Part shown: piece after piece, positions 17,004 to 26,654 of the stretch | Numbering within the stretch: the first letter of the stretch is position 1 | Layout: each line of letters starts with the position of its first letter | Origin: Luteibacter aegosomaticola | Lineage (GTDB): Bacteria; Pseudomonadota; Gammaproteobacteria; Xanthomonadales; Rhodanobacteraceae | Assembly: GCF_023078475.1 (NCBI RefSeq) | Contig: NZ_CP095741.1 | Span: 1,612,001-1,676,000 of the forward strand | Length of the DNA: 64,000 nt | Direction of reading: 5' to 3' | Position numbers and translations under genes: made by a program | The notes under the pieces: model-generated | Seen by the model: only the letters and a program-made list of their open reading frames with translations | Databases searched by the model: none | Told to the model about the DNA's origin: nothing

Positions 17004-19599
17004 GGGCACTCTCGCCGTGGATCTGGAAGGTTAGTGGGGTACCGGGGGCGTCGTTGGGTTGGCCGCCGCCGAGGTAGAGCGTGTAGTCGCCGGGTTTCAC
17101 GGCGCGGTGGCCGCTGGCGTCGACGGAGCTCAGGGAGCGCGGGGACAGAGTGAACGTGACGCGGCGGGATTCGCCGGGCTTCAGGTGGATGCGTTCGAGG
17201 CCGACCAGCGTGCGTTGCGGCGCGAGCGTGTCGGTGGCGGGGTAGCTGAGGTACGCCTGGGCGACTTCGTCGCCGGCGCGATCGCCGTCGTTGCGCACGG
17301 TGACACTGGCCGTCAGCGGCTTGCCGGCTTCCACGCTCGCCGCCGATGCCTGTGCGTCGGTGTAGCTGAAGCGCGTATAGCTGAGGCCGTGGCCGAACGG
17401 GTACAGCGGCTCGCCCTCGAAGTAGCGGTACGTGCGGCCCTTCATCTGGTAGCTGGTGAACGGCGGCAGGTCGCGGACGGAGTGGTAGAAGGTGACGGGC
17501 AGGCGGCCTGCGGGGTTGTAGTCGCCTGCCAGCACCTGTGCGATGGCGGTACCGCCGCTTTCCCCCGGGTACCACGCGGCCACGATGGCAGAGGCGTGTT
17601 CCTTCGCCCAGTTCAGCGCTACTGCGCTGCCTGACATCAGCACCACGACCAGCGGCTTGCCGGTAGCGGCAGCGCGCTCGAGCAACGCCTGCTGTGCCGC
17701 GGGCAGGCTGATATCGGTGCGGTCGCCGCCGTCGAAGCCTGGTACGTCCACATGCAGCTCCTCGCCTTCCACATCAGGCGAGAGGCCGACGAAGGCCACC
17801 GCGACATCCGCGGCGGCCACGGTGCGTTCAGCTTCCGCGAGCTGCGCATCGGCAGGCGGCAGCCATTGCAGGCGCACGCCCTGGTCTTCACCGCTATGCA
17901 CGTACTCCAGGCGCACGGCGTGCGGCTGCGTGTCGGTGAAATGCAGCGTGGCTTGGGTGTGCTTGTCATCGCCCGTATCGTCGATGACGGCTTTGCCATC
18001 GACGAAGAGCCGCACGGGATCGTGGCCCGAGCAGTCGAAACAGCGCTCGACGTGGACGGCGAGCGTGTAGTCACCGGGGCCCGGTGGCAGCAACGAACCG
18101 GTCCAGCGCACGGCGTAACGGCCCTTGGGCAAGCCGGCGGGCGACACGTGGTCCCAGTCGAAATCGATGGTGCGGTCGGTGCGGGACACCCGGGGCTTGC
18201 CGCTGAAGTCGCCGTTGTCGAAATACGCCGCGGCGAGACCCGCAGGAGCGTCGGCGCTATCACCCGTGCGTAGCGCCGTCTCCGGCACAGGTACCGGCAC
18301 GCCCGCGGCGATCGGCGCGCCCTGCGCATAGGCGACGCGCGCGGCACCGAAGCGTGTACGCAAGCCTTCGAGCGGCGTGACCGGCGCGCGCGGCGTCGCG
18401 TGGTAATTGGCTTCCAGCGTTTCTACCGTATCGGCATTCGGCCCGATCACGGCGATACGCGGCGTGCCCTTGAAGGGTAGGGTGCCGCTATCGTTCTTCA
18501 ACAGGACCATCGATTCCAGCGCGGCCTGCAGGGCCAGTGCGCTGTTCGCCTTCGTATCGACAGGTGCGGGCTTCTTCGCCGGTGCGCCGAGTTCACCCAG
18601 GCGATAGCGCGCGGCAAACAGCCGTACGAGCGAGGTGTCGAGCGTCGCTTCACTCACCTCGCCGCGGCGCACGGCGTCGGCGAGCTCCGCGTACGCGAAG
18701 CCGCAATCCAGGTCGGTGCCAGCGCGAATGGCGGCCGCCGAGGATCCCGCGTTATCCGGCCGGTAGTAGTGGAACTTCGTCATGTCGTCGATCGCGTCGC
18801 AATCGGACACCACGAAGCCGGTGAAGCCCCAGCCTTTGCGCAGCGTATCGGTGAGCAGGCCAGCATCCGCACACACAGGCGTGCCATGCAGCGCGTTATA
18901 CGCGCACATCACCGAGCCAGCGTGGCCTTCGGTCACCGCGGCACGGAAGGCGGGGAGGAAGGTCGCCTCGCGATCGTGCGGCGAGACATCCACATCGAAA
19001 CCATGTCGCCCCGCCTCCGGCCCGCTGTGCACGGCGAAGTGCTTGGGTGTGGCGATGGCGCGCGGGTGGGCCGGATCGGGTCCCTGGATGCCCTGCACGA
19101 AGGCGACGGCGAGGCGGCCGGTCAGGTACGGATCTTCACCGTAGGTTTCCTGGCCACGGCCCCAGCGCGGGTCGCGGAAGATATTCACGTTGGGCGACCA
19201 GATCGTGAGCCCTTCGTAGCGGCCGTGGTCATGCCCAGCGCCGATCGTATCGAAGCGGGCGCGCTGTTCGGTGGAGACAACTTCGCCCACCCGGTGCATC
19301 AGCTCGGGATGCCAGCTGGCGGCCAGGCCGATCGCCTGCGGGAAGACCGTGGCGTAGCCGGCGCGCGCCGCGCCATGCAACCCTTCGTTCCACCAGTCGT
19401 ACGCGGGAATCCCGAGCCGTGGCAGTGCCGGAGCGGCACTCTGCAACTGGGTCACTTTCTCGTCGAGGCTCATGCGCGCGACCAGCTCGCTTGCCCGTTG
19501 CTCCGGCGTAGCCGTGGCAGCGGCCCGGGCCTGGGCACCTGCCAGCGCCATGGCGCCGGCCAGGGCTAGAACGGTGAGTGGTCGCGCGCGGATCGTCAT
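16999..19599 (-). CDS. Exported beta-glycosidase, GH3, with inserted PA14 domain
   Basis: Family 3 glycosidase of 866 residues; such enzymes act as beta-glucosidases, beta-xylosidases or exo-N-acetylhexosaminidases. The ATG at 19599 overlaps the GH20 stop. The signal peptide runs LTVLALAGAMALAGAQARA. The N-terminal barrel has IPAYDWWNEGLHG and the nucleophile Asp in GFVVSDCDAIDDM. The second domain is interrupted by a PA14 module (AYFDNGDFSGKP to about VRLQWLPP), and a fibronectin-III-like domain is at the C-terminus. Sequence is closest to the beta-xylosidase/BxlB-like branch. Its last codon is followed by a stop supplied by a dispersed repeat. Its role in the operon is uncertain. Confidence 0.9.
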   Translation of the reverse strand: MTIRARPLTVLALAGAMALAGAQARAAATATPEQRASELVARMSLDEKVTQLQSAAPALPRLGIPAYDWWNEGLHGAARAGYATVFPQAIGLAASWHPELMHRVGEVVSTEQRARFDTIGAGHDHGRYEGLTIWSPNVNIFRDPRWGRGQETYGEDPYLTGRLAVAFVQGIQGPDPAHPRAIATPKHFAVHSGPEAGRHGFDVDVSPHDREATFLPAFRAAVTEGHAGSVMCAYNALHGTPVCADAGLLTDTLRKGWGFTGFVVSDCDAIDDMTKFHYYRPDNAGSSAAAIRAGTDLDCGFAYAELADAVRRGEVSEATLDTSLVRLFAARYRLGELGAPAKKPAPVDTKANSALALQAALESMVLLKNDSGTLPFKGTPRIAVIGPNADTVETLEANYHATPRAPVTPLEGLRTRFGAARVAYAQGAPIAAGVPVPVPETALRTGDSADAPAGLAAAYFDNGDFSGKPRVSRTDRTIDFDWDHVSPAGLPKGRYAVRWTGSLLPPGPGDYTLAVHVERCFDCSGHDPVRLFVDGKAVIDDTGDDKHTQATLHFTDTQPHAVRLEYVHSGEDQGVRLQWLPPADAQLAEAERTVAAADVAVAFVGLSPDVEGEELHVDVPGFDGGDRTDISLPAAQQALLERAAATGKPLVVVLMSGSAVALNWAKEHASAIVAAWYPGESGGTAIAQVLAGDYNPAGRLPVTFYHSVRDLPPFTSYQMKGRTYRYFEGEPLYPFGHGLSYTRFSYTDAQASAASVEAGKPLTASVTVRNDGDRAGDEVAQAYLSYPATDTLAPQRTLVGLERIHLKPGESRRVTFTLSPRSLSSVDASGHRAVKPGDYTLYLGGGQPNDAPGTPLTFQIHGESAL

Positions 19600-21956
19600 C
19601 GGTGGGCTCCCGTCAGTTGCACCGACTGTAGGCCATACAGCGGCCCGTTGATGGGCGCTGTGACACGCATGCAGAGATCGTGCTCGCCTTGCGTCGCCGG
19701 CAGGCGGCCCTTCAGCTCGAAGCGCTCGCCGAGCGCCTTGCCATCCGGCAGCGGCAGGCTGGCCAGCAGCTTGCCGCTGCAGGTGTCCTCGTAGATCTCC
19801 AGCTCGCCGTTGGCGGTTTTTGCCGGATGCGGCACGACCTTGGATTGCTCGTGCGCAAGCCCGTAGTTGCGTGCGAGTCGCGCCGCCTCCACGCGAATGC
19901 CGGTGATGCCATCGAGCGGTGCCTTCGGATAACGCCAGCACGAGGTGAACAGATCGATGTCGTACACCGGCGTATCCATGGCGCCGAGGTCGGGCAGCAA
20001 CGGCATGCGCAGGCCCAGGCCACCATCCGCGCACTTGGTGAACTCGCCGTTGTGGCGGGTCAGCAGCGAGACCTGGTCGATCAGGCGGCTGCGCGCTGCC
20101 GCGATGGGCGTGCCATCGGGCGCAAACGTCGCTGCACGCACGGTCACCGGCAGGGTCACCGGGAAAGGCACGCTGTAGGCTTTGGCCGAGGCACCCGGTG
20201 TGCTGCCATCCGTGGTGTAGCGCAGCGTGCCGAAGCCGGTCTGGTTATCCAGGCTTACCGTGGCCTTGCCACTGCGCAGCACGGCCGGCACGTCTTCCTG
20301 CACGTGGATACCCGGGGCGAACGCGGTGTCGGAGGGGATGATGTCCAGCGCCGCATAACGACGCAGCTGGGCCGGCAGGCGTTGCTGGAAGCTATCCCAG
20401 TTCTTCGCCTCGCGCGGCGACCACGCGATCTCGGACATGGCATCGAGGCGTGGGTACAGGGCGTGCTCGACGTGGCGCTGCGAAGGGATGAACTCGGCCC
20501 ACAAGGTCGCTTCGGTGCCGAGTACATGCTTCGCCTGCTCGGGCGTGAGCGAGGCATCGACGGGCTCGAAGCCGTAGACGCGCTTCAGGTCGAGCACCGA
20601 GAGACGGCCATTGGGCTCGTCGGCGCGATCGCTCTGGTGGTTATCGAAATACATCCAGCCCGCGGGCGCGAGCACGACGTCATGGTCCTGCTTCGCTGCC
20701 GCGACCGCGCCTTCGACGCCACGCCACGACATGACCGAGGCGGTGCGGGGAAGGCCGCCTTCGAGGATTTCATCCCAGCCGATCAGGCGGCGGCCATGCT
20801 TGCCGAGGTAATCGCCCAGGCGATCGGTAAACCAGCTTTGCAGCGCATTCTCGGTGGTGATGCCCAGCGATTTCATCTTCGCCTGCACGGCCGGCGAATC
20901 CTTCCACTGGTCCTTGACCGCCTCGTCGCCACCGATGTGGATGTAGGTCGAGGGGAACAAGGTCATGAGTTCATCGAGCACGTTCTCGATGAAGGTGAAG
21001 CTCTTGTCGTCCACGTTGTAGAGATAGGGATTGACGCCCCAGTCCACGGAGACGGCAGGCCGTTCGCCGGTGACACCGACGATCTCCGGATACGCGGCGA
21101 CGGCGGCCTGCGCGTGGCCTGGCATGTCCAGCTCGGGGACCACGGTGATGTGCCGCGCGGCGGCGTAGGCCACCACGTCACGAATCTCGTCCTGCGTGTA
21201 GAAGCCACCGTACTTGAGCGGCTCGCCGTGCGTACCTGCGCCGGGCGGCGTGCGCCAGCCACCGATGCTGGTCAGTTTGGGGTAACGCTTGATCTCGATC
21301 CGCCAGCCCTGGTCATCGCTGAGATGCCAGTGGAAGACGTTGAGCTTGTGCTCGGCCATGCTGTCGAGCGCCTGCTTTACCTCGGCAACGGTGCGGAAGT
21401 GGCGGACCACGTCGAGCATCAGGCCGCGCCATGCAAAGCGCGGGAAATCGCGGATCGCGACATCAGGGACTTGCGTGGCACCTTGTTTTCCATCGGCGGT
21501 GGCGAGTTGCCAGAGCGTTACTGCGCCGTAGAACAAGCCAGCATCGCCCCGTGAGGTGATACGCGCACCGGTGCCGTCCACATCGAGCGTATAGCCATCG
21601 GTCTGCGTGACGGTAGCCTTGGGATCGGTACGCACGACGATCGCACCGCGCGCGGGCGTAGCCGTTGCGCTCACCGTCAGCGTAAGCCCACGGCTGCGCT
21701 TGAGCTCGGCGGCGAGGTAATTCGCGGCAGCCTCGGCACCCTTGTCACCTGGCGCATACGCAATGACGCTCTGTGCGTTGACGGCCAGGCTGCCCGACGC
21801 CGGTGTTACGGACACCGGCATGGGGATCAGTGGGATCGGCAGCGCCGCCGCGGCTTGCGCCTGGCCGAGCCCGCTGGTGAGTAACAACGCGGCGGCCAGC
21901 GCCGCGTGCAGGCCCCGGCGTTGCGCCGGGGTGTGCTTCGTCATGCCATGGGTCAT
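19596..21956 (-). CDS. Exported beta-N-acetylhexosaminidase, GH20
   Basis: Family 20 enzyme of 786 residues that removes terminal GlcNAc or GalNAc. The ATG at 21956 is chosen, with a TTG directly before it as alternative; a signal peptide (LHAALAAALLLTSGLGQAQA) follows. Domain order is GH20b (VTPASGSLAVNAQ to about 130), then the catalytic barrel with RGLMLDVVRHF, FHWHLSDDQGWRIEI, YIHIGGDEAV (the Asp-Glu catalytic pair) and LIGWDEILEGG. The C-terminus adds chitobiase-like and lectin-like regions. It lies 12 bp after the TonB receptor and overlaps GH3 by four bases. Released GlcNAc would fit the LacI-like operator upstream of the operon. Confidence 0.93.
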   Translation of the reverse strand: MTHGMTKHTPAQRRGLHAALAAALLLTSGLGQAQAAAALPIPLIPMPVSVTPASGSLAVNAQSVIAYAPGDKGAEAAANYLAAELKRSRGLTLTVSATATPARGAIVVRTDPKATVTQTDGYTLDVDGTGARITSRGDAGLFYGAVTLWQLATADGKQGATQVPDVAIRDFPRFAWRGLMLDVVRHFRTVAEVKQALDSMAEHKLNVFHWHLSDDQGWRIEIKRYPKLTSIGGWRTPPGAGTHGEPLKYGGFYTQDEIRDVVAYAAARHITVVPELDMPGHAQAAVAAYPEIVGVTGERPAVSVDWGVNPYLYNVDDKSFTFIENVLDELMTLFPSTYIHIGGDEAVKDQWKDSPAVQAKMKSLGITTENALQSWFTDRLGDYLGKHGRRLIGWDEILEGGLPRTASVMSWRGVEGAVAAAKQDHDVVLAPAGWMYFDNHQSDRADEPNGRLSVLDLKRVYGFEPVDASLTPEQAKHVLGTEATLWAEFIPSQRHVEHALYPRLDAMSEIAWSPREAKNWDSFQQRLPAQLRRYAALDIIPSDTAFAPGIHVQEDVPAVLRSGKATVSLDNQTGFGTLRYTTDGSTPGASAKAYSVPFPVTLPVTVRAATFAPDGTPIAAARSRLIDQVSLLTRHNGEFTKCADGGLGLRMPLLPDLGAMDTPVYDIDLFTSCWRYPKAPLDGITGIRVEAARLARNYGLAHEQSKVVPHPAKTANGELEIYEDTCSGKLLASLPLPDGKALGERFELKGRLPATQGEHDLCMRVTAPINGPLYGLQSVQLTGAHR

Positions 21957-21968
21957 CAAGCCAGCCTT

Positions 21969-24900
21969 TTAGAGGAACGTATAGCGCAGGGCCAGGGTGG
22001 TCGCGCGCGGGAGCTGCCAGGTGGCGGCGTGGTAGTTCACGCTGTCGATGGACGATCCGTCGCCGTACAGTCCGTTATCGTAGACCTGGTTGATATCGAT
22101 CGTGCCCTGGCGGTTGGTGACATTGCTCACCCGCAACTGCAGGCTCAGGTCGTTCGAAGCGTTGATCTTCCAGTGGTACGTGGCGGAGAGATCCAGCTGC
22201 CAGAAGAACGGCAGGCGCTTGTCCGTACCCTGCTTCGCCACCTGGCCATCGCAGTAATGTGCCTGCGAGGGGAGATACTGGTAGGTCGGATCGCTGGTAT
22301 CCGGATAGCTACCGAGGCAACTGGTCGGCGCGCCGGTGTGCGCGGTGAACACACCGCCGAGCGACAGGCCGTTGGTGAAGTCGTACGTGCCCGTCGCGGT
22401 CAGGCTGTGGCGGATATCGCCCGCGAGGTTGCCGTTGCTGCCGATCATCACGCCGGGGTAGTTGAACGCCGAGGTCTGGCCGATCCAGCCGGCGTTGCGG
22501 CGCTCTTCATCGATCAGGCCGTTGGTGTTGCCGTATTCCCGCGCATACGTGTAGCTCAGGTTGAGGAAGTACGGCTCATCCGGCGTGGAGGCGTGGGTCA
22601 GGCCGAGTTTGAGGTTGTAGTACTTGTGCGCAGGCCTGGGCAGGCCCAGCGCGGCGCCGGGGATCGAGAGCGGCTCGACACTGCCATCGCCGTTGTAATC
22701 GCGCTTCAGCGTGAAATTCTCGCCGGGGTTCACCAGCCAGCAGGTGTAGTTGTTCTGCGTGTAGTTGGTATAGCCCTGGCTTTGCGCGTAGGCCTGCACG
22801 CCCCCGCCGTAGCAGGTGTCTTCGACCACGCGGCGCAGATCGACCCAGCCGAGCTGGACCAGGCCGGACCAGTTCGTGTTGAGCTGCTGCTGGGCATACA
22901 GCTGCGCTTCGTACTGGAAGGGCGCTTTGATATTGGTCGCGGCGATCTGTGCCGGCGTCGGGACACCTTCGGCCGTGATCGCCGAACCACCGATCTGGGT
23001 CAGGCCCAGCGGTGTCTGCGTGCTCGGGTCCACGCCGGTGTAGGTGTAGTAGTTGGTGTACGTCGTGCGCGGCTCGGCCACGCCGAAGCTGAAGGATGAG
23101 GGCAGGGGGATCGAGTACTTGCCGAGGCTGCCGCCGACCTTGAGCGAGCTGTCGCCGTTCACGTCCCACGAGAAGCCGAGGCGCGGCGAGGTGATCGGCA
23201 GGCGCATGAACTGGTTGCCCACGCCGTCCTTGTAAATGTAGTTATCCCAGCGCAGGGCGCCGTAGACCAGCACGCGATCGGCCGCCTGCCAGTAGTCCTC
23301 GACATAGGCGCCCTTGTTGATCGTCTGGAATGAGCCGCCTTCGAGATCCACGTACTGGCTGACGTATTTGCCCGTGGCAGGGGAGACGGAGCCGTTCGGC
23401 AGGGCCACGCCCGCCTGGTCGTAATACGTGAACCAGCCCGCCGGCACGGAATCGGTCGTGCTGGCCAGCGAGTGTTTGTAGTACTCGCCGCCGAAGACCA
23501 GCTTGTGGTCGCCGAGCTGCCAGGTCAGGTCGCCCTTCCAGCCACGTCGCCAGTAATCGGAAGGCGAGTAGCTATACGGGTTGTTGTTGTGGCCGATGTT
23601 GGTCTGCGTCTGCGTGGCCGAGTTGTACGAGGTGACGTACGGGAACTCCGAGTTCTCGTCGCTGGAGTTCGGCGAGTACACGATCGAGCCGAGGTAACCA
23701 CCCATCAGGCGCAGCTGCAGGTCGTCGTTGATCTGCCAGTGGTAGTTGCCGATCAGGAAGCGCGTATCGGTGCGCGTCTGGCTCCACGAGAGCCAGTCAC
23801 CCACGGATTTCGGGTTGTAGTTCTCGTTGAGCTGGTAGTAATTGTTGAACGACTGGCTGTAATCGCGGTGGGCGAGCACGTTCAGCGACTGGTCGTTGGT
23901 GATGTTCCAGGTCAGGTTCAACAGGTAGTTCTTGTCGCGGCTGCTGGTGCTTTGCTTCTGGGTCTGACCGTACTGCTCGTTGCGTGACGCCGGGTCGTTG
24001 CCGAGCAGGGCGTAGAAGAACAGCTTGTCCTTCACGATGGCGCCGGATGCCCACAGGTACTGCTGTGCCTGCCCGTCGTGGTTATTCGCCGAGGCATAGC
24101 TGTAGTAGTCGCCGATGCTGTTCACCGTGTTGTGCCCGCGCGGGTTCAGCAGGCGCGAGGTCGGTGGGGTGAAGTACAGCGAGTAGCCGGCGTGGAAGTC
24201 GTTGGTACCCTGCTTGATCGTCGACGACATCACGCCGCCGGTGGCATTCGTCCACGAGGCGCTGGCGCCGTTGGTGATCAGCTGCGTATCGCTGATGGCT
24301 TCGGCGGGCAGGGCGGTGGAGCCCAGCGAGTTCTTGTCGTTGGTGACGTCGAACTCGTTGTAGTAGTAACGGTTCTCCGCGGGGCTGGCGCCGCCGATCG
24401 AGACAAAGCCCGTGTTGTGCTGGTCGAAGCGCACGCTGGAGTCCAGGCGCGCCACGCTTTCCGGGCTGCGGTCGACGGGCAGGGCATCGATGAGCTTGTA
24501 GTTGTAGCTGGTGGTGAGTTCGGGCGTGCTGACGTCGATCGGCGTCACCGTGGTGGACATCGTCGTGGCCTGCACCGTCACGGCGCCGAGGTCGCTGGCG
24601 TTCACGCTGGAAGCCGCGCTGGCCGCGGCGGCACCCAGTTCGGGCACGGCGGCATTACGGTTCGGGTTCACCAGCACGCTGGACTGGCCGAGCGCCTGGC
24701 CATCGCGCACCAGGCTGACCTGGTACTCACCGGGGTTCAGGCCGGTGAGGGAGTAGCGGCCGTCGGCGTCCGGCGTGATGTCCTTGCTGAAGCCGGTGGC
24801 GCGGCTGGCGACGTTCACCGTCACCCCCGCACCGGCGGCTTCATGGCCGTACAGGCCGCCGGTCAGCGACTGCGCCAGGGCGCCTTGCGCGCAGGCCAGC

Positions 24901-25001
24901 AGCACCGACGCCGCAAGCACCCGGCGCACGAGCCGGCCCGTGGTCAAACCTTCCCCTATGCCGCGCGTTTCCGCACGACAGACACCGTTGCGCTTGCTCA
25001 T
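21969..25001 (-). CDS. TonB-dependent receptor with N-terminal carboxypeptidase-regulatory-like domain
   Basis: Outer-membrane receptor of 1010 residues, of the Oar-like branch. An extended N-terminus precedes a signal segment VLAASVLLACAQGALAQ. A carboxypeptidase-regulatory-like beta-sandwich follows (GAGVTVNVASRATGFSKDI, then DGRYSLTGLNPGEYQVSLV). The plug has ELTTSYNYKLIDALPVDRSP and the GGVMSSTIKQGTNDFHAGYS segment. The barrel ends TTLALRYTFL. It lies 27 bp downstream of glucokinase and 12 bp upstream of GH20. It would import oligosaccharides that the exo-glycosidases of this operon then trim. The true start may be further in, nearer the signal segment. Confidence 0.9.
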   Translation of the reverse strand: MSKRNGVCRAETRGIGEGLTTGRLVRRVLAASVLLACAQGALAQSLTGGLYGHEAAGAGVTVNVASRATGFSKDITPDADGRYSLTGLNPGEYQVSLVRDGQALGQSSVLVNPNRNAAVPELGAAAASAASSVNASDLGAVTVQATTMSTTVTPIDVSTPELTTSYNYKLIDALPVDRSPESVARLDSSVRFDQHNTGFVSIGGASPAENRYYYNEFDVTNDKNSLGSTALPAEAISDTQLITNGASASWTNATGGVMSSTIKQGTNDFHAGYSLYFTPPTSRLLNPRGHNTVNSIGDYYSYASANNHDGQAQQYLWASGAIVKDKLFFYALLGNDPASRNEQYGQTQKQSTSSRDKNYLLNLTWNITNDQSLNVLAHRDYSQSFNNYYQLNENYNPKSVGDWLSWSQTRTDTRFLIGNYHWQINDDLQLRLMGGYLGSIVYSPNSSDENSEFPYVTSYNSATQTQTNIGHNNNPYSYSPSDYWRRGWKGDLTWQLGDHKLVFGGEYYKHSLASTTDSVPAGWFTYYDQAGVALPNGSVSPATGKYVSQYVDLEGGSFQTINKGAYVEDYWQAADRVLVYGALRWDNYIYKDGVGNQFMRLPITSPRLGFSWDVNGDSSLKVGGSLGKYSIPLPSSFSFGVAEPRTTYTNYYTYTGVDPSTQTPLGLTQIGGSAITAEGVPTPAQIAATNIKAPFQYEAQLYAQQQLNTNWSGLVQLGWVDLRRVVEDTCYGGGVQAYAQSQGYTNYTQNNYTCWLVNPGENFTLKRDYNGDGSVEPLSIPGAALGLPRPAHKYYNLKLGLTHASTPDEPYFLNLSYTYAREYGNTNGLIDEERRNAGWIGQTSAFNYPGVMIGSNGNLAGDIRHSLTATGTYDFTNGLSLGGVFTAHTGAPTSCLGSYPDTSDPTYQYLPSQAHYCDGQVAKQGTDKRLPFFWQLDLSATYHWKINASNDLSLQLRVSNVTNRQGTIDINQVYDNGLYGDGSSIDSVNYHAATWQLPRATTLALRYTFL

Positions 25002-25028
25002 CGTTGATTAACTCCCCGCTAGATGAAA

Positions 25029-26054
25029 TCAGCCATGCCTCGTGGCGGCACCCACGACACCGAGCTGCCCGTGTTCCACCAGCCACACCGGGACGCGCTC
25101 CAGGAAGGGGCGCATGACGCCCTTGTTGAAGAAACGCTCGCGGAAACGGCTGGTTAAAAGAAAATCGCGAAGGTGCGGCAGCACGCCGCCCGCGAGGAAC
25201 ACACCCCCGTGTGCTCCGTACAACATCGCCAGGTCGGCGGTGAAACCACCGAGCACGGCGCAGAAAACATCGAGTGCTTCGCGCGCGGCGGGGTCGCTGC
25301 CGGCGATACCGGCGGCGCTCACCGCATCGGGCGTGGCCAGCGTGGCCTCGCGCCCGTCGAGTTCAGAGATCGCGCGATAGGTGGCAAGCAAGCCGGGGCC
25401 GGAGACGATCGCTTCCACCGAGACGTACGGCCGAGTGCGCGCGAGGACGCGCAGGATCGCGATCTCGCGCTCGTCGCCCGGCGCGAGGGCGATCTGCCCG
25501 GCCTCGGTGGTCAGCACCTGCGCGCGCGGCGTACCTGGCAGCAGCACGGCCGAACCCAGGCCCGTACCCGGGCCCATGACCACCACCGGGCCAGGTGCGC
25601 CTTCCCTGGCGCCGGGCAACAGGGTGGTGCACTGGTCGCGGTCGATGAACTGGCTGGCGTAGGCCACGGCTTCGAAGTCGTTGATGACCTCGAGCGTGGG
25701 CGTGCCGGTGCTGGCGCGAAGACGGGAAAGACTGACCGGCCAGGGCAGGTTGCTGTTGGCTACGTTGTCATCGAGCACGTAGCCCGCGATGGCAATGGCG
25801 CAACGCTCGACGCCCTGGGGCGCGAGATGGGCCTGGGCGGCAAGGAAATCCTGGAGGATGGCATCGAGGCTGGCCCACTCGGCGCCGGCATAGCGCCCCT
25901 CGGCCAGGATGCGGACCGGCCGGCGCGGATCGGGCTGCCCGATGACCAGCGCGACGCGGGCATGCGTACCGCCGACATCGGCGGCCAGCACCGGACGGGG
26001 CACCGGCGCGATTTGCGCCACCACTGGCTGGTTGACCCACTGCCCCATACCCAC
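25029..26054 (-). CDS. glk: Glucokinase-family sugar kinase
   Basis: ASKHA-fold kinase of the Glk family (COG0837), 341 residues, probably phosphorylating glucose or another hexose with ATP. The phosphate-binding motif is VLAADVGGTHARVALV, the catalytic region is VINDFEAVAYAS, and adenosine-binding segments are VVVMGPGTGLGSAVL and GGVFLAGGVLPHL. The glutamate of TTEAGQIALAP belongs to the sugar site. A start at M3 is also possible. As first gene of a glycosidase operon behind LacI-like operators, it could handle glucose or N-acetylglucosamine set free by the enzymes; Glk homologues with GlcNAc activity are known. Substrate is not resolved. Confidence 0.85.
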   Translation of the reverse strand: MGMGQWVNQPVVAQIAPVPRPVLAADVGGTHARVALVIGQPDPRRPVRILAEGRYAGAEWASLDAILQDFLAAQAHLAPQGVERCAIAIAGYVLDDNVANSNLPWPVSLSRLRASTGTPTLEVINDFEAVAYASQFIDRDQCTTLLPGAREGAPGPVVVMGPGTGLGSAVLLPGTPRAQVLTTEAGQIALAPGDEREIAILRVLARTRPYVSVEAIVSGPGLLATYRAISELDGREATLATPDAVSAAGIAGSDPAAREALDVFCAVLGGFTADLAMLYGAHGGVFLAGGVLPHLRDFLLTSRFRERFFNKGVMRPFLERVPVWLVEHGQLGVVGAATRHG

Positions 26055-26091
26055 CCCACGCTAGGAAAGCCACCCGAGTCTTCCCCGTGCG

Positions 26092-26105
26092 TGACAACGT
26101 TGTCA
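26092..26105. promoter_or_regulatory. LacI-family-like operator TGACAACGTTGTCA
   Basis: Perfect 14-bp palindrome 38 bp upstream of the glucokinase ATG. It shares 13 bases with the site at 7853-7866 before the other glycan operon. The central CG and TGACA half-sites are typical of LacI/GalR regulators. Confidence 0.65.
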
Positions 26106-26117
26106 ATAAACAACGTA

Positions 26118-26129
26118 TTCACCAGTGAA
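26118..26129. promoter_or_regulatory. Putative operator TTCACCAGTGAA
   Basis: TTCAC-CA-GTGAA inverted repeat 12 bp beyond the LacI-like operator. It matches TTCGCCAGTGAA at 7811-7822. AT-rich sequence continues to about 26185 and could hold the promoters of glucokinase and of the divergent chemotaxis operon. Confidence 0.5.
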
Positions 26130-26321
26130 TAAACACGAAATATCACAATCTATTCCGTTGATTATCATAATCACGATTCGGCCATTCCTGCGCCCTCTCA
26201 TTTCTTCGTGGGTCCCTCATTCCCCTGCAGGAGCGTTGTGCTCTCGCCGCATTCGTTGCCTAAAGCTTTCACGCCAAGGGCCGATAAGCCATCCGAACGA
26301 CCCCCCGGGCTTGGTATAACG

Positions 26322-26639
26322 ATGGCGAAGAAACCCTCCCAAGACGCAACCCCGGCGCCCCTGGCGCTGGAAGCGGACCTGCGTATCGGCGCGGCGCCTG
26401 CGCTGCGCGATACCCTGCTGACGGCGCTCAACGCCGGCGCGGCCATCCAGCTCGATGGCTCGGCGGTAGCCCAGGTGGATGCGGCTGCCCTGCAGGTGCT
26501 TGCGGCGTTCAGCCGTGACGCCCGCGCGGCCAGCGTGCCGGTGGCCTGGGTGGGTGCCAGCGATACCCTTCGCCGTAATGTCACGGTGCTGGGGCTTCAT
26601 GCATTGATTGAACTGCCGGCGCAAGCTGGCGTGAACTGA
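26322..26639 (+). CDS. STAS-domain protein, first gene of the chemotaxis operon
   Basis: Small protein of 105 residues with a STAS (anti-sigma-factor antagonist) fold, recognisable from LEADLRIGAAPALRDTLLTAL, IQLDGSAVAQVDAAALQVL and VAWVGASDTLRRNVTVLGL. The usual phosphorylatable Ser/Thr of SpoIIAA at the DSxG position is replaced (VDAAAL), so switching by phosphorylation is doubtful. The start is the ATG at 26322. It lies 15 bp before cheY and is probably co-transcribed with it. Similar one-domain proteins are found at the head of chemotaxis operons in related bacteria, but their role is unclear. Confidence 0.75.
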   Translation: MAKKPSQDATPAPLALEADLRIGAAPALRDTLLTALNAGAAIQLDGSAVAQVDAAALQVLAAFSRDARAASVPVAWVGASDTLRRNVTVLGLHALIELPAQAGVN

Positions 26640-26654
26640 AGGTAGATCACACCG

